64,000 nucleotides of DNA, taken from NCBI RefSeq assembly GCF_003711105.1, contig NZ_CP023865.1, positions 6,416,501-6,480,500 of the forward strand, in the 5' to 3' direction. The notes beneath the pieces were generated by a model, which was not told the origin of the DNA, did no database searches, and was given only the letters and a program-made list of their open reading frames with translations. The position numbers and the translations under genes are program-made. Shown here piece after piece: positions 53,359 to 61,940 of this stretch. Positions within the stretch are counted from its first letter, which is position 1; each line of letters starts with the position of its first letter. This DNA comes from Actinoplanes teichomyceticus ATCC 31121 (GTDB lineage Bacteria; Actinomycetota; Actinomycetes; Mycobacteriales; Micromonosporaceae).

Positions 53359-54588
53359 ATGCCGTCCACACCAGCAACCAGTTTCAGCGCGAACAACGAG
53401 ATCCTCGCGCGGCGCCGCCGCATGCCATCGCCGTACCGAGCCGGTCAGTACATGTCTCGGGCCGAGCTGGCCGAAGCGGTGAATAGGGCTTTGCGCGAGC
53501 TTCACCCGGGCCGGGGCGATCTCGCGTCGCTGGAGGTCGATGCGCGCTGGGTCGGTCACATGGAACGAGGAGCGCATCGGTGGCCCCGGGAAGAACGCCG
53601 GGCGGCGCTACGTCGGGTGTTCGACGCCAAACATGATCACGAGATCGGGTTGTATAACCCGCGCCGCACCGGCACGCTGCCGCACGCCGAGACGGCATCG
53701 GCGGCGGGCAGCGCCATTCCGGTGTCGCGGCCTGCCGTAGAGGACCGTGCGGCGCCGGCCGGCCGGTCGCCGGCAGCAGGTGGTGCAGTGGCGAGTTCGC
53801 GGATGGACACGTCGGTGCCGCATCCGGCTCGCCGCTACAACTACTGGCTCGGCGGCAAGGACCACTTCGCCGCTGACCGGGCCTCCGGCGACGCCATCGC
53901 CGAGGCGTTCCCGTCAGCGCCAGCCGCCGCCAGGGCCAACCGTAGGTTCCTGCAGCGCGCCGTGCAGTACCTGGCCGAGGAAGCCGGCGTGCGGCAGTTC
54001 CTGGATGTCGGCGCGGGTCTGCCCGTGCCGGACAACACCCATGAGATCGCGCAACGCATCGACCCGGCCGCCCGGGTGCTCTACGTCGACAACGATCCGC
54101 TGGTGATGGCTCACGCGCGGGCGCTGCTGTGCGGCACTGCGCAAGGGCGCACCGACTACCTGGAGGCTGACCTGCGCGATCCACGCAGCATCCTGACGTC
54201 GCCGGCTTTCCGAGCGACGTTGCGGCAGGAGCAGCCGATCGCGGTGCTGCTGGCCGCCGTCCTGCATTTTCTGACCGACGACGGTGAAGCGGCGCACGCG
54301 GTCGGTTGCCTGGTCGAGGCGTTGCCGTCGGGTAGCTATTTGGTGATCAGCCACTTCACCCTGGATCTCTCGCCGCAGGAGGATCGTCAGAGGTATCAGC
54401 GCATGTACCGCGCGGGTCAGACCGACGTACACGCCCGGACCGGCGAAACGATCGAGGGCTATTTCCGCGGCCTGAACCTCGTCGACCCGGGCATCGTGCC
54501 GATCACCCAGTGGCGCCCCGACACCGACGACTCGGAGCTCACCCCGGCGCAGGTAGCAATCTACGGCGCCGTCGGTCGCGTGCCATAA
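53359..54588 (+). CDS. DUF574 methyltransferase fused to an XRE-like DNA-binding domain
   Basis: A 409-residue fusion. Residues about 1-105 match the N-terminal DNA-binding part of actinomycete XRE regulators (NNEILARRRRMPSPYRAGQYMSRAELAEAVNRALRE, GHMERGAHRWPREERRAALRRVF, EIGLYNPRR). A Pro/Ala linker follows. From about residue 148 it is a DUF574 methyltransferase: DTSVPHPARRYNYWLGGKDHFAADRA, FLDVGAGLPVPDN, VLYVDNDPLV. ATG at 53359 has CAGGGA upstream; earlier in-frame codons overlap the hairpin. It could be a SAM-sensing regulator or a DNA-tethered enzyme. Confidence 0.88.
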   Translation: MPSTPATSFSANNEILARRRRMPSPYRAGQYMSRAELAEAVNRALRELHPGRGDLASLEVDARWVGHMERGAHRWPREERRAALRRVFDAKHDHEIGLYNPRRTGTLPHAETASAAGSAIPVSRPAVEDRAAPAGRSPAAGGAVASSRMDTSVPHPARRYNYWLGGKDHFAADRASGDAIAEAFPSAPAAARANRRFLQRAVQYLAEEAGVRQFLDVGAGLPVPDNTHEIAQRIDPAARVLYVDNDPLVMAHARALLCGTAQGRTDYLEADLRDPRSILTSPAFRATLRQEQPIAVLLAAVLHFLTDDGEAAHAVGCLVEALPSGSYLVISHFTLDLSPQEDRQRYQRMYRAGQTDVHARTGETIEGYFRGLNLVDPGIVPITQWRPDTDDSELTPAQVAIYGAVGRVP

Positions 54589-54951
54589 CCCGTTGACGGC
54601 TGCAGAGCACGGCCTCGTGCACCGCCCCCGAGGCCAGCCCCGCACCCCACCCTGCTCGCTCCTGCGCCTGATCGCACCGGACAGTTCGTTCGATGTCGTC
54701 TGGTGATCCGCGCTCGAGGCGGTCGCCTGGTCCTTGCCTGCTGAGGCGCGGACGGCTTCACCGCTGTCACCGCGGGCGCGAACGGGTTGCTCACGATCAG
54801 GCCGCGCGCCAGAAAACGAAAACCGACACAAAAACCGCATTCCCGGCCATCGATCTTTATGCCATTTTTGATGGGCGCTTCCGGCCGCTAGCCGCCGGCC
54901 GCACTCACGGCCGGGGACTCACCTGCCACCTTCAGCGGAAGGAACACGCCC
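54589..54951. other. Intergenic region before the GPP34 gene
   Basis: No gene or clear hairpin seen. The last 150 bp include an A-rich stretch (near 54820-54870) that may carry the promoter for the rightward GPP34-permease-GNAT unit; GGAAGGAAC at 54940-54948 is the ribosome site. Confidence 0.5.
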
Positions 54952-55887
54952 ATGTCCTTCGACCGGCCCTCCGTGCGGGCCCCGGTAGACCACCCGCAAC
55001 CCGTCGGGCAACGGCCACCCGACCCTGCCTGGCTGACCAGGCTGCCCCCACAGCCACCACCGGCACCCCAACCCCCGCTTGGCGAGCTGTCGATGACACA
55101 GTCCGTCGGCCGGCACGCCAAAGACCGAACATACCCAGCGGACGGCCCCGCCGCGCATCCCGCGCCGCAACCGGATGCATCTCCTAGGCCCGGTGTGGTG
55201 TCGGCGGTGGTGGCTATGCCAGCGGCCAAACGGCCCCGTACGCGTGGAGCGGTTCGCAACGCGCCGCTCGCCGACGACCTGTTCCGGCTGATGCACAAAG
55301 AACGCGACGGCGCGCTGCAACTGCACGAGGACGTAGCAGGCTTGGTGCTGGCCGCAGCGCTGCTCGGCGAACTCGTCCTGGGCGGACATCTGATGATCAC
55401 CGCCGACTACGCGGTCACAGTCCCCACCCGTCCAGCGCCGTACGAGCCGCTCGCCCACGAGGTCCTGGACATCGTGACCTGCGAGAGTCACCCCGCGCCG
55501 ACATGGCTGCTGTTCCTGGCAACCACTGCGTACGACCGGGTGGCGGGCCGGATGGTCCGTGAAGGCCACGTGGAACAGGTCGCGGCACGCCGGCTGTTTT
55601 CCCGAAACCGGACCGGCTACCGCCCAGCGGACGGCAACAACGCCGCCTGGCCGTGGGCGCGGCTGCTCAACCGACTCCAGCGGCAGGAGCCGCTGGACAA
55701 CACCGACCGGCTCCTCGGTGGGCTGTTGCTGGCCTGCGACTGGCACCGCACGGTCCTGCGGACCGCGGACCTCAACGTGACCCTGTCACTGCGCCACGAG
55801 CTGCAGCAAGCGCCCGAGCCGGTACAGCTACTGGCCGCCCTCACCGAGAACGCTGTTGGCTCTGCGGTCACTTCCCGCCTCCGATAA
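54952..55887 (+). CDS. GOLPH3/GPP34-family protein
   Basis: A 311-residue protein. A disordered Pro-rich N-terminus (residues 1-95) precedes the GPP34 domain: ADDLFRLMHKERDGALQLHEDVAGLVLAAALLGELVLGG, the family hallmark, and RTVLRTADLNVTL. Eukaryotic members bind PI4P at the Golgi; actinomycete members are common near antibiotic and regulatory genes with unknown roles, possibly membrane-lipid binding. Starts a unit with the permease and third GNAT. Confidence 0.85.
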   Translation: MSFDRPSVRAPVDHPQPVGQRPPDPAWLTRLPPQPPPAPQPPLGELSMTQSVGRHAKDRTYPADGPAAHPAPQPDASPRPGVVSAVVAMPAAKRPRTRGAVRNAPLADDLFRLMHKERDGALQLHEDVAGLVLAAALLGELVLGGHLMITADYAVTVPTRPAPYEPLAHEVLDIVTCESHPAPTWLLFLATTAYDRVAGRMVREGHVEQVAARRLFSRNRTGYRPADGNNAAWPWARLLNRLQRQEPLDNTDRLLGGLLLACDWHRTVLRTADLNVTLSLRHELQQAPEPVQLLAALTENAVGSAVTSRLR

Positions 55888-55936
55888 GCGCACCCCTGCA
55901 CCCACCCACCCACCTTCTTCAAAGGAGCCGTCTGCT

Positions 55937-57460
55937 GTGTCCCGTCCCCCTGCCGCCGCTCGGCCGAGCATGGTCCTGCAAACGCTGGCCGCGAACCGGC
56001 TCGGACCGTGGGCGCTGATCTTCGGCGTGCTCGCCGCGGCAGCACCGCTGACCGTTGCCGGGTCCGGCGCAACCACCGGCTGGGCCGTCACCGGCGTCGC
56101 CGGCATCCCGATCGGCTACGTCGCCGACGCGATCGCGCTGGCCCTGTTCTTCGTCGGCTTCGTCGCGATGGCTCAGCGCATACCGAACGCCGGCGCGTTC
56201 TACTCCTACATCACCCACGGCCTCGGCCGACCCGCCGGTGTCGCCGCCGTGTTCCTCGCGATCGTTGCCTACAACGCGATGCAGATCGGGCTCATCGCCG
56301 GGTTCGGACCCATCGCCGCGAGCTTCCTCGCCGAACACGACATCCTCGACGTGCCGTGGTGGGCGATCGCCTACCTCGGCATCATGATCGTCGCCTGGTT
56401 CGGCGCCAGCAGCATCGAGCTCAGCGGCAAAGTGCTGGGCACCTTGCTGATCGCCGAGATCGCCATCGTCATCGTCATCGCAGTCGCGCTGGTCACCCAC
56501 CCCGCGGGCGGCACCGTCAGCTGGAACACCCTGGATCCGACAACGCTGTTCGGCGTCGGCGGCGGCACCGCGATGGCCATCGGCATCGCCGGCTACGTCG
56601 GGGTGGAAAGCGTCCCCGTCTTCCGCGAGGAAGCCAAGAACCCGGCCCGCACCATCACCCTGGCCATCTTCACCGCGCTGGGCATCATCGCCGTGCTGTA
56701 CTCGTTCGTCTCCTGGTCAGCCTCGGTCGCCACCGGCCCGGAAAACATCATCGACCGCGCCCGCGCCGAGGGCCCGAACCTGCTGTTCAACCTGGCCGAC
56801 GACCACATCGGCAGCGCCCTACCCGTGATCGGCAACATCCTCATGATCACCAGCCTGTTCGCAGCCATGCTCGCCTTCCACCACGGCGCCGCACGATACT
56901 TCTACTCCCCCGGCCGTGAAGGCGTACTCCCCCGCTTCCTCGGCACGACCGCCCCCCGCTCGAAAGCCCCACTCGGCGGCTCGCTGCTGCAAACCGGCCT
57001 GGCACTGCTTCTGGTGACCACGTATGCGATCACCGGCTGGGATCCTCTGACCAAGGGGTTCTACTGGCTGACCGTCGTCGGCGGCGTCGGCGTCCTACTC
57101 CTGATGACCATCACGTCCCTCGCCGTCATCGTCTACTACACCAAACTGCGCCGAACCGGCGAACCGATCCACGAGTCGTCCTGGCGTACCACGATCACAC
57201 CGGTCATCGCCTTCGTCGGCCTCGCCTGGATCACCTACGAGACCTTCCGCAGCTTCGACACGCTGCTCGGCGTGGAGCAAGGACACCCCGCGAGCCTGCT
57301 GTTCCCGCTGCTGTATGTGGCAGCCGCGGTCGCCGGGCTGCTCCATGCCGTATACCTCGCCGGTGCCCGACCGCAGGTCTATCGCGTGATCGGCCGCGGC
57401 GCAGAGGCCGCCGTCGCCGCCCTCACCTCCGAGGCAACCCCGACGAAGACGCGCCGATGA
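55937..57460 (+). CDS. APC-superfamily amino acid permease
   Basis: A 507-residue permease with about 12 membrane helices. GSGATTGWAVTGVAGIPIGYV and NAGAFYSYITHGLGRPAG are the first two conserved APC segments; GVESVPVFREEAKNPARTITLAIF is the typical loop after helix 6. It likely imports or exports an amino acid or amine. GTG at 55937 has AAAGGAG 9 nt upstream. Stop overlaps the third GNAT ATG by 4 nt, suggesting the GNAT uses the transported compound. Confidence 0.9.
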   Translation: MSRPPAAARPSMVLQTLAANRLGPWALIFGVLAAAAPLTVAGSGATTGWAVTGVAGIPIGYVADAIALALFFVGFVAMAQRIPNAGAFYSYITHGLGRPAGVAAVFLAIVAYNAMQIGLIAGFGPIAASFLAEHDILDVPWWAIAYLGIMIVAWFGASSIELSGKVLGTLLIAEIAIVIVIAVALVTHPAGGTVSWNTLDPTTLFGVGGGTAMAIGIAGYVGVESVPVFREEAKNPARTITLAIFTALGIIAVLYSFVSWSASVATGPENIIDRARAEGPNLLFNLADDHIGSALPVIGNILMITSLFAAMLAFHHGAARYFYSPGREGVLPRFLGTTAPRSKAPLGGSLLQTGLALLLVTTYAITGWDPLTKGFYWLTVVGGVGVLLLMTITSLAVIVYYTKLRRTGEPIHESSWRTTITPVIAFVGLAWITYETFRSFDTLLGVEQGHPASLLFPLLYVAAAVAGLLHAVYLAGARPQVYRVIGRGAEAAVAALTSEATPTKTRR

Positions 57461-58104
57461 ACACCGCTGACGTCACGGTCCGACTAGCGGGAACCGATGA
57501 TCTCAACGACGTGGCGCTCCTCCTCGCCGCAGCGTTCGAGGACGGCGACTACGCAAACTGGCTGGTCCCTGACAAGGTGGCACGCCACCTCATGTATCCG
57601 CCGTACTTCACGCTGCTGCTCGAACCCGCGATCGAGCACGGCCAAATCGAACTCACCAGCGACGGCGCAGCCGCCGCCGTCTGGTACCGGCTCTGCGGGC
57701 CGCCACCGGCACCCACGGACTACGAGCAGCGGCTGACCGACATCTGCGGCGCCCGCACCGCCTGGTTCAAACGCTTAGACGCGGCCCTGGAACGGCACCA
57801 CCCACGGGACACCTCGCACGACTACCTGGCGTTCCTCGCCGTACGACCCGGGCGGCAACGGCAAGGACGCGGCAGCCAGCTGCTGAAACACCACCACACA
57901 CTCGTCGACGCCGCCGGGCTGCCCTGCTACCTGGAGGCAACCGGCCCCGCAAACGCCGACCTCTACGAGCGTCACGGATATCACCGGCACGAGCCATTCC
58001 CCCTCGCCAGCAGTGGCCCGTCCGCCCATCCGATGATGCGACCCGCGGCACCGGTCGTCGCCCTACCCGCTGCCGACAGCTCGACCAGCAGCCGACCTGT
58101 CTGA
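57457..58104 (+). CDS. GNAT-family acetyltransferase (third of three)
   Basis: A 215-residue GNAT, same length as the one at 52528: VRLAGTDDLNDVALLLAAAFED, HHPRDTSHDYLAFLAVRPGRQRQGRGSQLLKHHH (acetyl-CoA loop RQGRGS) and YLEATGPANADLYERHGYHRHE. It has a good acetyl-CoA motif, unlike the copy at 49949. Coupled to the permease by a 4-nt overlap. Confidence 0.88.
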   Translation: MNTADVTVRLAGTDDLNDVALLLAAAFEDGDYANWLVPDKVARHLMYPPYFTLLLEPAIEHGQIELTSDGAAAAVWYRLCGPPPAPTDYEQRLTDICGARTAWFKRLDAALERHHPRDTSHDYLAFLAVRPGRQRQGRGSQLLKHHHTLVDAAGLPCYLEATGPANADLYERHGYHRHEPFPLASSGPSAHPMMRPAAPVVALPAADSSTSSRPV

Positions 58105-58418
58105 AGCGACACCCGCTGGTGGCGCCGCACCGCGCCTCTCCCACCCGCGCCCAAGACCGCGGCGCCACCGCTTCGTCACTGTCCACCCAGTCGCTGTCCT
58201 CAACTTCTCGACCCACAAGAACACCCAATACGGCGTACTCAACGGCGCTGTGCGCCACGTCGGCGGAAACCCGAGGAAGACCCACTCGATCAGCCGCAGG
58301 CGACATACAGCTTCGGCCCAGCTCTACAGCTGCGAGAAAGAGACAACAGACAAGACCAGCGCAGCAACATCGCACCTTCCCCGAAGCCACGCAATCCATC
58401 GCCAAAAAGGAGAACATC
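58105..58418. other. Intergenic region, no gene seen
   Basis: Open frames here have no signatures and rely on rare codon patterns. No hairpin stands out. AAAAAGGAG at its end serves the small HTH gene. Confidence 0.5.
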
Positions 58419-58727
58419 TTGACGCCCCAAATCCGTCACGATACGGACAACGCCTCATCCCCGCACCGGCCCAAACGACATCAAGCCGCAGAAGTTCCCT
58501 CAACACGGCAACGGATCCCCGCCAGCGACCGACCCCGCGTACTCGCAATGGTCAAGGAACTCTACGTCCAACAAGGCAAGCCAATCCGGAAGATCGCCGC
58601 CGAGCTGGACCGCTCCTACGGGCTGGTGCACCGGATGCTCAAGGACGAACTCGGCGTGCAGATGCGGCCGCGTGGCGGCCAACACCCGATCCACCGCAGA
58701 AGCGCCGCCGACCGCGCCACCGAATGA
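58419..58727 (+). CDS. Small helix-turn-helix protein
   Basis: A 102-residue protein. The core is VKELYVQQGKPIRKIAAELDRSYGLVHRMLKDELGVQMRPRGG, a homeodomain-like HTH typical of small actinomycete DNA-binding proteins and transposon resolvases. I choose TTG at 58419 because AAAAAGGAG lies 6 nt upstream. The N-terminal 45 residues look disordered. Probably a regulator or nucleoid protein. Confidence 0.65.
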   Translation: MTPQIRHDTDNASSPHRPKRHQAAEVPSTRQRIPASDRPRVLAMVKELYVQQGKPIRKIAAELDRSYGLVHRMLKDELGVQMRPRGGQHPIHRRSAADRATE

Positions 58728-58765
58728 CCATCCGCCGAAAGCGGTCATGCAAACAGCCCCTAGAG

Positions 58766-59737
58766 GACGTCTGATTAACGTATCTTGTGGTGCTATCTGA
58801 TTTGGGGGTCTCGCCAGGTTGGGGTGTTTTCGTCCGTGAGCCGGCGGGCGAGATTGTCGATCATGGCGAGGGTGATCATGGATTCGGAGTTGCCGGGCAG
58901 GGTTTCGTAGTCGCGGGCGAGTCGGCGGTGGTGCATGAGCCAGCCGAGGGTGCGCTCGACGACCCAGCGCCGTTTGGTGACGCTGAAGCCTTTGACCTGT
59001 GGGTCTTTGGTGACGATCTCGACGTCGACGCCGAGTGTGGCGCCGTGTTCGACGGTTTTGACCTTGAAACCGGCATCGACCCAGGTCTTGGCCAGAGTGG
59101 GGTAGGTGGCGGTGGCCTGGTCGAGCAGGTCGTTGCCGATCACGTTGTCGCTGACGTTGGCGGCGGTGACGAGCACAGCGAGCAGTAAGCCGAGGGTGTC
59201 GGTGATGATGCCGCGTTTGCGGCCGGCGATCTTCTTGCCGGCGTCGATGCCCTGGGTTTCGAGCGGCACGTTCGTGGATGTCTTGATGCTTTGGGTGTCC
59301 ATGATCGCTGCGGTGGGCTCGACGGTGCGGCCGTGGTGGTCGCGGACGAGTCCGGTGAGGTTGTAGTTGAGTTCGGTGAAGATCCCTTCCTTGCTCCATA
59401 AGGCGAAGTAGCCGTAGACCGTCGCATGTGGAGGAAAGTCGTGGGGCAGGTAGCGCCAGGCGATGCCGGTGCGGTTGACGTAGAGGATCGCATTGAAGAT
59501 CTCGCGCAGGTCGTGGGTGGGGACGCGGCCCTTGATGCCGAGCTGGGTTCGGGCGTCGGTGCGGGCCTGGCGCCAGGCGCTCAGGCGCGGCTCGATCAGG
59601 GCCCAGCGAGCGTCGGACAAGTCGGATGGGTATGCGCGTCGTTCGGTCATGACCTGGGGATACGGTGGCATCGGCGGGCGAGGGGGACACCAGGTCCGTC
59701 GATTCCGGGCGGAAAACTAATCAAACACGATCGAGGG
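58766..59737 (-). mobile_element. IS5-family insertion sequence (IS112-like)
   Basis: A single transposase gene flanked by weakly matching inverted ends: GTCTGATTAACG near 58769 and, inverted at 59723-59738, GTTTGATTAGTTTTCC. Ends are estimated from TGATTA in both and may be off by a few bases. No clear target duplication was identified. Confidence 0.6.
58793..59650 (-). CDS. IS5-family DDE transposase
   Basis: A 285-residue transposase: YPSDLSDARWALIEPRLSAWRQ at the start, GIAWRYLPHDFPPHATVYGYFALW, then the DDE acids in AIMDTQSIKTS, TWVDAGFKVK and RWVVERTLGWL. It cuts and pastes its own element. ATG at 59650 chosen as family start; 59671 is also in frame. The frame is intact, so it may be active. 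Confidence 0.9.
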   Translation of the reverse strand: MTERRAYPSDLSDARWALIEPRLSAWRQARTDARTQLGIKGRVPTHDLREIFNAILYVNRTGIAWRYLPHDFPPHATVYGYFALWSKEGIFTELNYNLTGLVRDHHGRTVEPTAAIMDTQSIKTSTNVPLETQGIDAGKKIAGRKRGIITDTLGLLLAVLVTAANVSDNVIGNDLLDQATATYPTLAKTWVDAGFKVKTVEHGATLGVDVEIVTKDPQVKGFSVTKRRWVVERTLGWLMHHRRLARDYETLPGNSESMITLAMIDNLARRLTDENTPTWRDPQIR

Positions 59738-59861
59738 ATCAAAGGCCGCAGATCTCCTCATATCAGAGTCATCTCGAAAGGGTTGATTCGGGCGTATCGG
59801 CCAGCCGTAGCCATGATCGCGGGTTCTCAACCCTCCGATAACTCACCAACGTTATTAAAAC

Positions 59862-59957
59862 GTCCAGTGAATGCTCAACCGGCCAGCCATCGTCGACGAC
59901 ACGCTGCACCAGCAGGCGTCGGCCGTGCACGGTCAGCCGGGCGTTACGGTCGGCCAT
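59862..59957 (-). pseudogene. N-terminal fragment of an IS481-family transposase
   Basis: Opens MADRNARLTVHGRRLLVQRVVDDGWPV, the usual start of IS481-type transposases, then loses similarity after about 32 residues. The rest of the gene is absent. The IS5 element lies just beyond, at 59737. Confidence 0.75.
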
Positions 59958-60057
59958 GAGACCTCCGGTTTCGGCGAAAGGGTCGTAACTTCCACCACGC
60001 CGGAGGTCCCTTTAACTGTCCCATCCGGTGGGCGGCTGGTGGGCAACCGCCGTGGTG

Positions 60058-61604
60058 TCATACCGTCATCGATGCCCAGACTGCTTTGCCGTCTTGCCGG
60101 TAGAGCACCAGGTTGCCGTCGTTCTGCAATGCCAGCGTCGTGCGGTTCTCGCCGACAGTGTTGGATGCCCAGAGCGGCCGGTTCGCGTGGTCGTACAGCA
60201 CCAGGTTGCCGTCGTTCTGGTTGGTGAGCCGGTAGCCGCGCAGGTTTCCTTTTACCCACAGCGGGGTGCTGCCGGAGGCGGTGACGCGATAGAGGACCAG
60301 GTTTCCGTCGGGCTGCATCCACAACCAATAGCGGCCGTCGGTTGAGCGCAGCGCGGCTCCGCGGAACACGGATCGGCCCGGCGCGAGGTCGGCTTGCCAT
60401 GGGTCGCCGCGCAGTGCGGCGCCTACGTCGGTGAACATTGGTTCCTTGGGGTTGCCGTCGGCGTCGCGGAGCCCGAAGTGGCATTCGGCGTCTGCCGGGT
60501 TGGCGCGGCAGGGTTCATGCGAGTGTGGCGCGTCCTGGAATGAGAACATGAACAGTGGCCCGGTGTAGTCGCGGGAGCGCCACATCCGTACGCCCTCCTC
60601 GAGGGCGTCCCGGATGTATTCCGGGGGTTGCGGCTGGCGTGAGCCCATGGTCGGGAAGCCGAACTCGGTGCCCAGATTTTCTTCGCTGTGTCGCCGTGGC
60701 GGAGCATGACGTCGCGTACGGCTGCCAGGCCGCCGCAGTTGGCGTCATCGGGCCCGAAGGTGGACCAGAAGCGGTACCAGGTGCCGTTGGTGCATGGTGT
60801 CATCGCATACGAGGGCAGGTGTCCGCCGGTCCAGTCCGGGTAGGGATGGTAGGCGACCGCGTCGAAGTAGCCGGCCTTCTTGTTCTGGTATGCCCATTCC
60901 AGCCAGTCGGAGGCTTCATCGTTGTTGTGGATGGTGCCGTTCTTGGTGACGGTGTCGCCGCTGGCGGAGCCGCCCGCCAGTACCGAGCACTGCGGGCACT
61001 TCGCCTTGATGTGCTGGTAGGCGATGCGGGTCAGTTCCCAGTAGCGGCCGGCGCGGGCGTCGAGGCTGTTGTCGCCGTAGTTGCCGAAGCGGCTGATGTT
61101 CGGTTCGTTCCAGACTTCGTACGCCTGCACTTTGGGGCCGAAGTGGGAGACGGCTGCGTCGATGATGGCTGCCCAGGCGGCGTCGTCGGTGGGGAAGTAG
61201 CTGGGGTCTCTGTCGCCGTTAGCCCATGGCGCCGCGTAGTCGAGGATGAGCAGCACGCGGGCACCGCGCTCGTAGGCAGCATCAACGCGTGGATCGAGGG
61301 CTCGCCAATCGGGTGCGCACGTGGAGCACTTCTGGACGTTGTCCCAGAGCAGATCGAGGCGAATGATGGGCTTCTTGTCGCCCAAATACTCGTCCATGGC
61401 GGTGATCCGGTCGATCGAGGATGCGTCGTCGCCGTTGCCGCCGCCTTCGGCGAATCCGACATCGTCGGAGGTGAACGTGTACGGCGATGCGGCCGCTGCC
61501 GCGCTGGCGATAGCCGGCAGGGACGAGACGTTGCTCAGCGCGATGCCGAGGATGGGCAGGATGATTCGTGCCGTCATCCGGCTTAGGTGTGCGGCAAGCG
61601 CCAT
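60058..61604 (-). pseudogene. Secreted glycoside hydrolase with bulb-type lectin domain, apparent frameshift
   Basis: A signal peptide (MALAAHLSRMTARIILPILG...) leads a clan GH-A-type hydrolase: IIRLDLLWDNVQ, VQAYEVWNEPNISR (acid/base Glu) and FDAVAYHPYPDW. At about 60671-60673 the frame breaks: TGG GCA CCG would need one more G to read WGTEFGFPTMGS, which carries the likely nucleophile Glu. In the shifted frame the gene continues to 60058 with a bulb-lectin domain with three Q/NxDGNLVLY motifs. Adding one base at a C run (plus strand) restores one gene of about 515 residues. Either a real mutation or a base-calling error. Confidence 0.8.
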
Positions 61605-61833
61605 GGATTCTCCTGTTGTCGTGTCTTGCTCACCGGCACGACGGTCACGTTGGTCGAGCTGTCACTGATCGGCCGAGGGGCCGGTATGAACGCTTTTGCC
61701 CTGGGTGCACGGGTGGCAAGGGCTGCTTGGCGTGGGCTGCCGAGATGTGGGCTAGGGGCGTTTTGGTTGGCGCGTCGAAGCTGATGTGAGTGCGCGGGGC
61801 ATCCCGGCCGACGCTGTTGCTGGCGCGAGCGTC
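61605..61833. other. Short intergenic region upstream of the hydrolase gene
   Basis: The gap between the two lectin genes (61605-61940) holds the hydrolase promoter side and the hairpin at 61834-61873. I see no gene. Confidence 0.55.
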
Positions 61834-61873
61834 GCGAGGCGTCAGGATGCGGAGGGGCATCCTGACGCCTCGC
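61834..61873 (-). terminator. 17-bp hairpin terminator of the ALF-repeat/lectin gene
   Basis: GCGAGGCGTCAGGATGC (61834-61850) pairs perfectly with 61857-61873 around GGAGGG. It lies 68 nt beyond the lectin stop in its reading direction. Confidence 0.8.
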
Positions 61874-61940
61874 ATGGTCATTCAGGGTTGGAGCGCCGGT
61901 GCGTCGTGTGCCTCACCGGTGTCGCCATCCCTGGTGCTGG

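Noticed and set aside
59933..60030. Inverted GACCTCCGG/CCGGAGGTC near the IS481 remnant as its terminal repeats
   Set aside because: Only 9 bp, and both copies lie on the same side of the transposase start, so they do not bracket the element.
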